Source: DASUAS01 sp963841415
GTDB lineage: Bacteria; Actinomycetota; Acidimicrobiia; IMCC26256; DASPTH01
DNA: 64,000 nt
Assembly (NCBI GenBank): GCA_963841415.1
Contig: CAWJCN010000006.1
Location: 1 to 64,000, forward strand
Direction of reading: 5' to 3'
A program made the position numbers and the translations under genes. The notes below the pieces were generated by a model. It was not told where the DNA came from. It was given only the letters and a program-made list of their open reading frames with translations, and did not search any database. Positions 8,834 to 18,028 of the stretch are shown in pieces. Position 1 is the stretch's first letter. Every line of letters starts with the position of its first letter.

Positions 8834-9406
8834 TTACAAGGCCGACTCGTCTTCCGAGATCGTGATCTCGACGCCGCCGAAGAGCTCGGCGAACACGTTG
8901 TAGAACGCGGCCGCGATCACGGTGATGACGATCTGGAGCACCACGAGGACCGCCGACACGAGCAGCGCGCCGCGGAGGATCTCGCCGTCGAGGAAGGTGA
9001 AGTCCTTGGTCTGGAGGAGGTCACCGAAGAACTTCTCCACGCTGTGGATCACACCGGCCGCGTCGGCGATGGCCCAGAGGGCCACGAGCGCCACCATGGT
9101 GACGGCCATCCCGCAGATGTAGAAGCACACCGCGATCTTCAGCACCGACCAGAGATCGACCCGGTGGATGGTCTGCCGGTAGCGGCGCCCGACCTCGACC
9201 TGGGGCACCGGACGCGCCGCCGGGACCGCGGCCGCCGCGGCCGCCGGAGCGGGTGCCGGCTTCGGAGTCGGCCGAGTCGGTTCGGCCGGGAAGGGCTCCG
9301 GTCGCGCGTCGAGCAGCGGCTGCTCCGCCGTCGCCGGCACCGACCCCGGCTTGCGGGCCGGGGGCCGTACAGCCGTCTCCGGCCCGAAGTCGTCCGCCAC
9401 GCTCAT
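8834..9406 (-). CDS. DUF3566 transmembrane protein (gyrA-linked)
   Basis: 190 aa. The first 95 residues are Pro/Ala-rich and disordered. The DUF3566 domain follows, with RQTIHRVDLWSVLKIAVCFY leading into two membrane helices (about 110-135 and 155-180), then FAELFGGVEITISED at the end. It lies nine bases downstream of gyrA, exactly where Mycobacterium has Rv0007. The function is unknown; the conserved place suggests co-expression with gyrase. Family assignment is firm. Confidence 0.9.
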   Translation of the reverse strand: MSVADDFGPETAVRPPARKPGSVPATAEQPLLDARPEPFPAEPTRPTPKPAPAPAAAAAAVPAARPVPQVEVGRRYRQTIHRVDLWSVLKIAVCFYICGMAVTMVALVALWAIADAAGVIHSVEKFFGDLLQTKDFTFLDGEILRGALLVSAVLVVLQIVITVIAAAFYNVFAELFGGVEITISEDESAL

Positions 9407-9414
9407 GATCGGTC

Positions 9415-12400
9415 TCAGGTGTCCTCTCCGGTTGCGGACTCGGCTTCGAGGACCGGGGCCACGGCGCTGACCGTCTCCCCGTCCTCCAACCGGGCTACCC
9501 GCACCCCGGTGGCGTCCCGACCCTGGGCCGAGATCTCTTTGGCGTCCATCCGGATGATATTTCCACCGGACGAGAAGACCAGTATCTCATCGGCAGGCGC
9601 CACGGTGAACGCGGCCACCACCGAGCCCCTGGAAGCGGTGATCTTCATGCCCCGGACGCCCTGCCCGCCCCGGCCCTGGCGGTTGAAGGCGTCGAGCTTG
9701 GTGCGCTTCCCGTGGCCGCTCGAGCTCACGAACAGCATCACCTCGCCGTCCTGGGCAACGGCTGCCCCCACCACGGCGTCGTCGCCGTTCTTGAGCTTCA
9801 TGCCCCGCACGCCGGCGGTGGCCCGGCCCATCGCCCGCACATCGGACTCGGAGAAGCGGATGGTCATGCCACCCTTCGACACCAGGAAGATGTCGTTCTC
9901 ACCGCTGGTCTGGATGACCCGCACCAGTTCGTCACCTTGCTGCAGGTTGAGGGCGATGAGCCCGTTGCGGGCGAGCGGCGAGTCGTACTCCTGCATCTTC
10001 GTCTTCTTCACCATGCCGTTCTTGGTGGCGAAGAACAGGAACGAACCGTCCTCGTAGGTACGGGTGTCGATGACGGCCTGAATGCGCTCGTCGGCGTCGA
10101 GCGGCAACAGGTTCACGAGCGCGGTCCCGCGCGCGGTGCGCTCCTTCATCGGGATCTCGTGCGCGCGCAACCGGTACGACTTGCCCCGGTTGGAGAAGAA
10201 CAAGAGGTACGAGTGCGCGGTCGTGGTGAGGAGGTGCGCGACGTAGTCCTCGTCGCGCAGGTTGCCACCCCGCACGCCGCGGCCACCGCGACCCTGGCGA
10301 CGGAACGCGTCGGCCGCGACCGTCTTCACATAGCCCTTGCTCGACAGCACGACGATGACCTCTTCGTCGTCGATGAGGTCGAGCACGTCGAGATCGGCGA
10401 CGTCGCTGGTGAGCTCGGTGCGGCGATCGTCCGCGTACTTCTCGCGCACCTCCGCCAGTTCGTCCTTGATGACCGCGGCGAGCTTGGCCGGACTGTCGAG
10501 GATGGACTGCAGCTCGGCGATCTTGGCTCGCAACTCCTCCAGCTCCTCCCGGAGCTTCTGTCCCTCGAGCTGGGTGAGCCGGCGCAGCTGCATGTCGAGG
10601 ATGTAGTTGGCCTGGAGCTCGCTGAACTCGAACGGGGCCGCGATCAGCCCGGCGCGGGCGGCGTCGACGTCGTCGGCGCCCCGGATGAGGGCGATGATGG
10701 CGTCGATCATGTCGAGCGCCTTCACCAGGCCCTCGACGAGGTGCTCGCGCTTCCGAGCTTCTTGAAGGCGGTACTCGGTGCGCCGCTGGATGATCTCCTT
10801 CTGGTGCTCGATGTAGACCGCGAGCGCCGTCTTGAGGTCGAGCAGCTTCGGGACGTTGTCGACCAGCGCCAGCATGTTCACGGCGAAGTTGGTCTGCATC
10901 GGCGTGTGCTTGTAGAGCTGGTTGAGGACGACCTGCGCGTTGGCGTCCCGCTTGAGCTCGACGACGAGGCGCGCGGTGTCGCCGGACGACTCGTTGCGGA
11001 CGTCGCGAATGCCCTCGATCCTCCGGTCGTTGACGAGCTCGGCGATCTTCTGACCGATCACCTCGACCGACGTCTGGTACGGCACCTCGGTGACAGCGAT
11101 GCGCAGATCTCCCTTGCGCGTCTCCTCGATCTCGGCGACGGCGCGCATCTTGACGGAGCCGCGGCCGGTCGTGTAGGCGTCGTGGATCCCACTCCGACCG
11201 AGGATCTTGGCGCCGGTCGGGAAGTCGGGGCCCTTCACGAACTGCATCAGGTCGACGATCGACGCGTCGGGGTGGTCGATGAGGTGCTGCACCGCGTCGA
11301 TCACCTCCCCGAGGTTGTGCGGCGGGATGTTCGTCGCCATACCGACGGCGATCCCGCCTCCTCCGTTGACCAGGAGGTTCGGAAATCTCGCCGGCAGCAC
11401 GTTCGGCTCGATCGTCCGGCCGTCGTAGGTCGTCGTCCAGTCGACGGTGTCCTCGTCGATCTCGCCCAGCAGCTGCATCGCAAGGGGCGCCAGCTTCGAT
11501 TCTGTGTTGTGGTTCACGAACCCGGCGGCGAGAAAGGCGTGGTCGACGGAGTCGACCCGGATGGAGTAGACGGGCTGCACACCGGCGTCGGTGACCGACT
11601 CGACGGCGGCGAAGTACCACCCGCTGGCCACCAGCGGGGCGATGACCTGCTTGACCTCCCGCGACGGGATGTGGTTCAAGATCTCGTGGCCCCGCCGTTC
11701 CCAGTCGTCGGTGCGGTCGAAGCTGTGCTTCTCGAGCCACTTCCGGTCGGTGCCCCGCGCCCCGCTCTCGGCCCGCACGTACTCGGCCAGGAACGGGATG
11801 CGGTCGACGTCGTTCGAGGAGAGCGACCCGGGCAGCGCGTCGAGGATCCCCTCGAGCTTCGACTGCTTGGCGCCCCAGAACCCGACCCGCCGGGCGAACA
11901 GGCGTGCGTCCCGACGGTTGCCGATCACGAGCTTGATCTCGCCAGAGGGGCATTCGGCGCGGCGGCTGATCACGCCGAACTCGAGCAGCAGGTCCTGCAC
12001 GTCGCGTGCGAGCTGAGCGCTGCGCGTCGAGTAGCTGATCTGCACGGTGTTCTTCCCGAGGTACGACGCGCAGCCGTCGCCCTCGAACAGCGCCTGCAGG
12101 AACGCCCGCTTCACGTCGAGCCCGCCGTGCCACACGAATTTCAGGGATCCGCGTGTCGGCACTGGCGTGGCCGGTGAGCTCCGCGAGCGGGCTCGCCGCC
12201 CAACGATCGAGTGTTTGGACGTCGACCTCGTGGAGTGTCTTCCCCGACGGCAGCTGGCGGGCCGCCGTGTAGCGGGTACCGCCGACGATCGCGTCATAGG
12301 CGACGACAACCGCGTCGAAGAACACGCCGTCCGTGTTGTTGAAGCCAGCGCGCGTCGCGGACGCAAACCCTTCCGCCACCCACGCGCCAGCGAGGAAGGC

Positions 12401-13150
12401 GGCGTCGAGCTGGTGCTGTGTCGGGAGGCCACGTTCGATCTGCACGTCGCGCGAGATCACGACGCGTGTGCCGGGCTCGATCTCGTCGAGCAGCTTCCAC
12501 TGCAGCATCGGCACGCCAGCGATCGGCTCGAGGCACAGCACGGGATGGTTGTGCGTGCCGGTCACCTCGAACCCCTCACGCGTTCGCAGCTTGAGGATCG
12601 GGTGGTCGCCCGAGTGGAAGAATTTGGTCGCCCGCACCGGGTTGGCTTCACGATCGAGCACCTTGAGGTCGACGTCGACCTCGGAGTCGGGATGAGCCGA
12701 CGCGAACTCGCCGATCCGACGCGTCGAACCGTCGGCCATGCGAACTCGCGCTTGATATATCAGGCAGTAGCGCATCGCCGCCGGCCGGTCGTTGGGGTCG
12801 GGCGACCCGAAGTTGCCGTGGCCGTCGACCAGCGGGTAGCGGAGCGAGAAGTCCTGGGCCATGCGCGCCAACGCGTCGTAGATCGCGCTGTCGCCGTGCG
12901 GGTGGAACTTGCCCATGACGTCGCCGACCGCGGCCGCGCTCTTCGAGTAGTTCCGCTCCGGCCGCAGGCCGCCGGCGTACATGCCGTAGAGGATCCGCCG
13001 GTGCACGGGCTTCAGGCCGTCGCGCGCGTCGGGCAACGCGCGCGCGGTGATGACCGACATCGCGTAGTCCAGGAAGGAGCGTTCCATCTCCTCCTGGATC
13101 TCGATCGGTTCGATGTTCGGTTCGAGCGTGGGCTGGGTGCCGTCGGGCAC
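9415..13150 (-). CDS. gyrA: DNA gyrase subunit A with intein; one-base frameshift inside the intein
   Basis: Type II topoisomerase subunit that cuts and religates DNA; it pairs with GyrB. The host protein is 824 aa: residues 1-128 up to the catalytic Tyr128 (AAMRY), then 696 residues after the intein starting TESKLAPLAMQ. The C-terminal beta-pinwheel has the GyrA-box-like RRQGRGGRG. GTG start at 13150. The frame before base 12141 and the frame after 12139 differ by one: removing a T from the TTT at 12139-12141 joins RIPE to FVWHGG, a conserved intein segment. As written, translation would stop producing GyrA inside the intein. Because GyrA is essential, an error in the sequence is the likely cause. 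The gene follows gyrB by 34 bases. Confidence 0.9.
11506..12766 (-). mobile_element. GyrA intein with LAGLIDADG homing endonuclease (about 420 aa)
   Basis: A self-splicing protein insert directly after the catalytic Tyr128, the same site as the mycobacterial GyrA inteins. Splicing residues are present: N-terminal Cys (codon 12766-12764), block B with THNHPVL, C-terminal HN before Thr+1. The DOD endonuclease blocks are visible: FLAGAWVAEGF (block C) and FLQALFEGDGC (block E). Near the end, VTDAGVQPVYSIRVDSVDHAF is very close to mycobacterial inteins. The span is 1261 bases, that is 420 codons plus one extra base, which fits a single insertion at 12139-12141. Confidence 0.93.
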
Positions 13151-13184
13151 GCGGCCACCTCCTCAGAGAGCTGCGACGGTGAGA

Positions 13185-15086
13185 TCAGATGTCGAGGAAG
13201 CGCACGTCTTTCGCGTTCTCCTGGATGAACGTCTTGCGGGAGTCGACGTCTTCACCCATGAGCCGCGAGAACACGTCGTCGGCGATGGCGGCGTCTTCGA
13301 CCGACACCTGCAGCAACGAGCGCGTGGCTGGATCCATGGTGGTGACGCCGAGCTCCTGCCAGTCCATCTCGCCGAGTCCCTTGAACCGGCTGACCTCGAT
13401 CTTCCGGTTGGGATGCTCGGCCTCGAACGCGCGCAGCGCGGCTTCGTCCTTCAAGTAGTTCCGCTCCTTGCCGATGTCGGCGCGGAACAGCGGCGGCTGC
13501 GCGATGTACACGTGACCGCCACGAACCATCTCCGGGAACTGCCGGTAGAAGAACGTGAGCAGCAGCGTGCGGATGTGCGAGCCGTCGACGTCGGCGTCGG
13601 TCATCAACACGATCTTGTGGTAGCGGAGCTTCGTGAGGTCGAACTCCTCGCCGATGCCGGTGCCGGCCGCGGTGATGAGCGCCTGGATCTCCTCGTTCTT
13701 GAGCATGCGGTCGAGACGAGCGCGCTCGATGTTGAGGATCTTCCCCCGGATCGGCAGGATGGCCTGGAACTCCGGGTTGCGGGCGCGCTTGGCCGGCCCA
13801 CCGGCGCTGTCGCCCTCCACGATGAAGAGCTCGCACAGATGCGGGTCCTTGGACGAGCAATCGGCCAGCTTGCCCGGCATCGCCGACGACTCGAGCAGTG
13901 ACTTGCGGCGCGTCAGATCGCGCGCCTGGCGGGCGGCGACCCGGGCCTTGGCCGCCTGGCTGGCCTTGTTCACCGCTTGCCGGGCCTCGCTCGGGTGCTC
14001 TTCGAGCCAGTCGGCCAGCTTCTCGTTGGTGGCCTTCTCGACCAGCGACCGCATCTCGGTGTTGCCGAGCTTGGCCTTGGTCTGGCCCTCGAACTGCGGG
14101 TTGCGCAGCTTCACCGAGACGATCGCCGTGAGGCCCTCGCGGATGTCCTCTCCGAGGAGGTTGGGGTCCTTCTCCTTGAGGTGGCCCTTGCTCTTGGCGT
14201 AGCGGTTCACGACGTTGGTGAGGGCCTTCTTGAAGCCCTCCTCGTGCATGCCGCCCTCGGTGGTGGCGATGTTGTTGGCGAACGAGTGGATGCCCTCGTA
14301 GAAGCCGGTGTTCCACTGCATCGCGACGTCGACCTCGTAGTCGTCGCCCTCGTCGATGTAGGCGACGACCCGCTTGAACAGCGGCTCCTTGGTGGAGTTG
14401 AGGTGCTTGACGAAGTCGCTGATGCCGCCATTGAACTTGAAGTCCTGCGCGAGCACCGGGTCGACGCGCTCGTCGCGGAAGCGGATCTCGAGTCCCCGGC
14501 TGAGGAACGCCATCTCGCGCAGCCGCTCGATCAGCGTCTGCGATCGGAACTCGGTCTCCTCGAAGATCGACTCGTCGGGCCAGAACGTGATGATCGTGCC
14601 GTGCTTCTTCGACGCCGCGGTCTTGGTGAGCTTGTCCTGGGGCTTGCCGCCTTTGGCGAAGTGCTGCTCCCACTTGCCGCCGTCGCGGTGGATCTCGACG
14701 TCGAGCCGGCTCGACAGCGCGTTGACCACCGACGCGCCGACTCCGTGCAGGCCACCCGAGATCTTGTAGCCCTCACCGCCGAACTTCCCGCCCGCGTGGA
14801 GCACGGTCATGATGACCTCCGCCGCGGACTTGCCCTTGTAGTCCGGGTGGTTGTCGACCGGCATGCCGCGTCCGTCGTCGGCCACGCGACACCCGCCGTC
14901 AACGAGCAAGGTGACGTCGATGCGCGTGCAGTAGCCGGCCATCGCCTCGTCGACGGAGTTGTCGACGATCTCGTAGACCAGGTGGTGGAGGCCCGTGGGG
15001 CCGGTGGATCCGATGTACATCCCGGGCCGTTGGCGGACCGGGTCGAGACCCTTGAGAACAGTGATGTCCTTGGCGGCATACGCCAC
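13185..15086 (-). CDS. gyrB: DNA gyrase subunit B
   Basis: 633 aa, GTG start. It supplies ATP hydrolysis for supercoiling. The GHKL ATPase has EIVDNSVDEAM (Mg/ATP Glu and Asn), DDGRGMP and GGLHGVGASVVNALS. The transducer and TOPRIM domains follow with EGDSAGG and the acidic DADVDGSHI, and the C-terminus ends KDVRFLDI. The TOPRIM motif reads EGDSAGGPAKRARN where Ser usually follows GG; this is a conservative oddity. It lies 34 bases upstream of gyrA and 186 bases downstream of dciA, so it probably starts its own transcript. Confidence 0.97.
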   Translation of the reverse strand: MAYAAKDITVLKGLDPVRQRPGMYIGSTGPTGLHHLVYEIVDNSVDEAMAGYCTRIDVTLLVDGGCRVADDGRGMPVDNHPDYKGKSAAEVIMTVLHAGGKFGGEGYKISGGLHGVGASVVNALSSRLDVEIHRDGGKWEQHFAKGGKPQDKLTKTAASKKHGTIITFWPDESIFEETEFRSQTLIERLREMAFLSRGLEIRFRDERVDPVLAQDFKFNGGISDFVKHLNSTKEPLFKRVVAYIDEGDDYEVDVAMQWNTGFYEGIHSFANNIATTEGGMHEEGFKKALTNVVNRYAKSKGHLKEKDPNLLGEDIREGLTAIVSVKLRNPQFEGQTKAKLGNTEMRSLVEKATNEKLADWLEEHPSEARQAVNKASQAAKARVAARQARDLTRRKSLLESSAMPGKLADCSSKDPHLCELFIVEGDSAGGPAKRARNPEFQAILPIRGKILNIERARLDRMLKNEEIQALITAAGTGIGEEFDLTKLRYHKIVLMTDADVDGSHIRTLLLTFFYRQFPEMVRGGHVYIAQPPLFRADIGKERNYLKDEAALRAFEAEHPNRKIEVSRFKGLGEMDWQELGVTTMDPATRSLLQVSVEDAAIADDVFSRLMGEDVDSRKTFIQENAKDVRFLDI

Positions 15087-15218
15087 GCGCGAGTACCTCG
15101 TTCACTCCCCGGCGCAGGGCCGGGCGGATGGTTGGGGGAAGGGGTGCTCCGACGGGTCGGAAATCGAGCCAGAAATTCGGCGAAACCGCAGGTCAGAGCA
15201 CTGAATTACGATCTGCTC

Positions 15219-15224
15219 AGTGTA
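15219..15224 (-). promoter_or_regulatory. Candidate -10 element for gyrB
   Basis: On the minus strand TGG-TACACT lies about 130 bases before gyrB in the gyrB-dciA gap, resembling an extended -10 box. No convincing -35 is seen. Low-confidence call based on sequence alone. Confidence 0.3.
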
Positions 15225-15272
15225 CCAGACGGACCCCGGAATTCGGTGGTGTTCCGGGTGATTTCGCCGCGC

Positions 15273-15584
15273 TCAGGAGGGGCTCACCCGCACCCGGAGC
15301 GACCGCACCGCGCCGGGCCCGAGGAGAGCTGTCGCGCGGGCCACGACCGCCGGTTCGAGGTAGCGCAATTGGGTCGCCCAGATGGGGTCGTCGACCCCCA
15401 CGGTGAGCACGCCGTCGCGCACCGCGATCAGCCGCGCGTGCGCGGCGACGTCGGCGCCCATGACCTCGGTCCAGCGTGCGTCGAGGGTGGCGTGCGCGTT
15501 GCCGGGCGCGAGACCCAGCTCGGCGCCGACGCGCGCGAGCGCGTCGGACAGCGGCACTGGTTCGTCGCCTGCGTAGCGCGCCAC
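15273..15584 (-). CDS. dciA: DciA-like replicative helicase-loading protein (DUF721)
   Basis: 103 aa, GTG start directly after the recF stop codon with no gap. The DUF721 domain is recognisable: WTEVMGADVAAHARLIAVRDGVLTVGVDDPIWATQLRYL. DciA proteins load DnaB in bacteria that lack DnaC/DnaI, and the position between recF and gyrB equals Rv0004 of Mycobacterium. The dnaB gene at 56637 would encode its partner. It is shorter than the mycobacterial protein because it has little N-terminal extension. Confidence 0.88.
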   Translation of the reverse strand: MARYAGDEPVPLSDALARVGAELGLAPGNAHATLDARWTEVMGADVAAHARLIAVRDGVLTVGVDDPIWATQLRYLEPAVVARATALLGPGAVRSLRVRVSPS

Positions 15585-16691
15585 CTATGCCGCCTCTTCG
15601 ACGCGGCCGGCGTCGACGCGCAGCATGCGGTCGGCCGAGATGCGGCGCGGCACGGACCCGGCTGTGGTGACGAGCGTCTGACCCGCGTCGAGGTGCGCGA
15701 CGAGCGCGACCGCGCGCTGGTCGTCGAGCTCGCTGAACACGTCGTCGAGGAGCAACACCGGAGCGGTGTCGGTGAGCTCGGTGCACAGGCGATGACCACC
15801 GAGGCGGAGCGCGAGCGCTAGCGTGCGCTGCTCACCCTGCGACGCGTGCGTGCGGCTCTCCATCCCGCCGACGAACAGGCGCCACTCGTCGCGGTGGGGC
15901 CCGACGAGCGTGACGCCACGGTCGATCTCCGCCTTTCGGTGCGACGCGAACGCGTCGTGCAGCGCGCCTTCGAGGTCGCCGTCGGGCTCACCGGGTGTCG
16001 ACGTCCACTCCGCCTCGTAGCTCGTGGTGATCGGCGTGCGCGCCCCGGCCAGCTCGGTGTAGGCCTCGCCCACCGCGGGCACCAGTCGCGCGAGCAGCTT
16101 CAGGCGGCCTCGGGCCAGCTCGGCGCCGGCAGCCGCGAGCTGGAGGTCGAACACGTCGAGGGTGCCGATGGCGTCCTCCCCGCGGAGGCCACGCCGGAGC
16201 AAGGCGTTGCGTTGCTTGAGCACCCGCTCGTAGTCGGCCCGGGCGGCCTCGTACCGGGGTGACAGCCCGACGAGCAGGTCGTCGAGGTAGTCGCGCCGGC
16301 CCGCCGGGCCACCCTTCACGAGCTGGAGGTCGTCGGGGGCGAACACGGTGACCCGCATCAGGCCGAGGAGATCGCGGGTGCGCTGCACCGCGTTGCGGTT
16401 GAGCTGCAGCCGGTTGCGGCCGCTGGCTCGGATCTCCGCCTCCAGCAGTTGGACCCGGGCGCCGTCCACGACCTCGGCCCGCAGGATCGCGGTGTCGTGC
16501 CCCGCCCGCACCAGGGCGCTGTCGGGCACGCCCCGGAACGACCTGCCCGTCGCCGCCCAGCCGACCGCCTCGAGCAGGCTGGTCTTGCCCTGCGCGTTGG
16601 CGCCACAGATGACGGTCACGCCAGGTGGGAAGCGCAGCGTCGCCTCCTCGTAGCAGCGGAAGTCGGTCAGCCAGAGCCCGGCCAGGTACAC
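15585..16691 (-). CDS. recF: DNA replication and repair protein RecF
   Basis: 368 aa. An SMC-like ATPase that helps load RecA at gaps. Visible are LxLxDFRCYEEATLRF at the N-terminus, Walker A GANAQGKTSLLEAV, the RecF signature SQGEQRTLALALRL and Walker B VLLLDDVFSELD, with a D-loop. Length is typical. It starts 19 bases after dnaN and abuts dciA, forming the dnaN-recF-dciA string. Confidence 0.96.
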   Translation of the reverse strand: MYLAGLWLTDFRCYEEATLRFPPGVTVICGANAQGKTSLLEAVGWAATGRSFRGVPDSALVRAGHDTAILRAEVVDGARVQLLEAEIRASGRNRLQLNRNAVQRTRDLLGLMRVTVFAPDDLQLVKGGPAGRRDYLDDLLVGLSPRYEAARADYERVLKQRNALLRRGLRGEDAIGTLDVFDLQLAAAGAELARGRLKLLARLVPAVGEAYTELAGARTPITTSYEAEWTSTPGEPDGDLEGALHDAFASHRKAEIDRGVTLVGPHRDEWRLFVGGMESRTHASQGEQRTLALALRLGGHRLCTELTDTAPVLLLDDVFSELDDQRAVALVAHLDAGQTLVTTAGSVPRRISADRMLRVDAGRVEEAA

Positions 16692-16710
16692 CCCACGCCC
16701 CGAGACGTCG

Positions 16711-17814
16711 CTACGCGATGCGCACGGGCATCAACAGGTAGAGGAAGTCTCCCGAGTCGGTCGCCTTCATCACCGCCGGCTTCAGCGGGTCGATCGACTC
16801 GATGACCACTTCGTCGGACGCGGCCGCGTCGATGCCGTCGAGGAGGAACTGCGAGTTGAACGCGACCGTGAGGTCGGTGCCCTCGTACTTGGCCTCGACC
16901 GACTCGTGGGCCTCGCCGACGTCCTGCGCGATCGCCGACAGCTCGAGTCCCTCGGCGGTCATCCCGAGGCGGATCGGTGCGGTGTCCTTGCTCTGGCCCA
17001 CGAGCCGTACCCGGTTGACCGCCGACTGCAGGGCATCGCGGGAGACGGTCAGCCGGTTGGGGTAGCCGCTCGGGATCAGCTGCTGGTAGTTGGGGAACTC
17101 GCCCTCGATCAGGCGGGTCGTCACCTCGGTGGTGCCCACCCGGAACACCACCTCGCGCTCGCCGAGGACCACCTCGATCTCGCCGGTCTCATTCGCCAGC
17201 AGCCGCTGCACCTCTCCGAGGCCCTTGGCGGCGACGAGGACCTTCTGACCTTCCTCGAGCATGCTCACGCCCTGGAGATCGCGCAGCGCGAGCCGGTAGG
17301 AGTCCGTCGCCACCAGCCGCAGACCGCCCGGTGATGCGGTGAGGAGCACGCCGGTGAGGATCGGGCGGGCGTCGTCACGCGAGGCGCCCGGCACCACCTG
17401 GCGCAGCGCCTCGGCGAAGGCCGCGGCCTCGACCCGCACCCCACCCTCGCCCGCCTCGGGCAGCCGCGGGAACTCGGTCGCCGACAACGTGCGCAGGGTG
17501 GTGGCGAAGCGACCTGCCTCGATCTTGGCGTCGTCGTCGGCCAGCTCGACCGACACCGTGTCGCCGTCGAGTTGACGCACGATCTCCGAGAACAGGCGGG
17601 CAGGGACGACCGCGCTCCCCTCGTCGTCGGTGTCGGCCGGGACCCGCACCCGGATCGTGAGCTCGAGGTCGGTGCCCACGAGCTCCAACGCGCCCGGGCT
17701 CAGGGAGACCCGCAGCCCCGACAACACCGGCATGGCCCCGGTGCGCGACGCGACGGCGCGCTGGGCGGTGGCGACGGCATCGGCGAGGGTGTCTCGCTCG
17801 CAACGGAACTTCAC
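16711..17814 (-). CDS. dnaN: DNA polymerase III sliding clamp (beta subunit)
   Basis: 367 aa. It forms the ring clamp for replicase. Three clamp folds are present (residues about 1-120, 121-245 and 246-367), with MKFRCERDTLADAV at the start, ATDSYRLALRD in the middle and the typical YLLMPVRIA end that builds the peptide-binding pocket. It is separated from dnaA by the 205-base putative origin spacer and followed closely by recF. Confidence 0.97.
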   Translation of the reverse strand: MKFRCERDTLADAVATAQRAVASRTGAMPVLSGLRVSLSPGALELVGTDLELTIRVRVPADTDDEGSAVVPARLFSEIVRQLDGDTVSVELADDDAKIEAGRFATTLRTLSATEFPRLPEAGEGGVRVEAAAFAEALRQVVPGASRDDARPILTGVLLTASPGGLRLVATDSYRLALRDLQGVSMLEEGQKVLVAAKGLGEVQRLLANETGEIEVVLGEREVVFRVGTTEVTTRLIEGEFPNYQQLIPSGYPNRLTVSRDALQSAVNRVRLVGQSKDTAPIRLGMTAEGLELSAIAQDVGEAHESVEAKYEGTDLTVAFNSQFLLDGIDAAASDEVVIESIDPLKPAVMKATDSGDFLYLLMPVRIA

Positions 17815-18028
17815 TCGTGCCTCCTACGAAGACTTTCTAGGTCTTCGTGTAGTCGTTGTAGGTGCTGTGGATTGGGGACCACGACCGGTTTTCGCAGGTC
17901 AGGTGCCCATTCGTCATCCCCCGGTTCTCCACCGTTGTCCACACCACGATGGCGTGCTCATGCGGGGTCGTGAGGTTCTCCCCAATTTCGCGCCTGGCTG
18001 TCCCCAGGACTCCACAGCATTATCCACT
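17815..18028. other. oriC: Putative replication origin (dnaA-dnaN spacer) with DnaA boxes
   Basis: Holds a perfect actinobacterial DnaA box TTGTCCACA (17935-17943). Near-matches are TTCTCCACC (17925-17933), CAATCCACA on the minus strand (17866-17874) and TTATCCACT overlapping the dnaA stop (18020-18028). A perfect hairpin CGAAGAC/GTCTTCG lies at 17827-17847, just before dnaN. Actinobacterial oriC usually lies here. The spacer is short and has few perfect boxes, so the dnaA-rpmH gap may also take part. Confidence 0.65.

Noticed and set aside
9712..12177. An 821-codon open frame opposite gyrA
   Set aside because: Antisense of a real gene in GC-rich DNA; its protein has low-complexity composition with no recognisable domain.
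13977..15821. A 614-codon open frame opposite gyrB and recF
   Set aside because: Mirrors codon structure of the sense genes and crosses gene borders; no domain.
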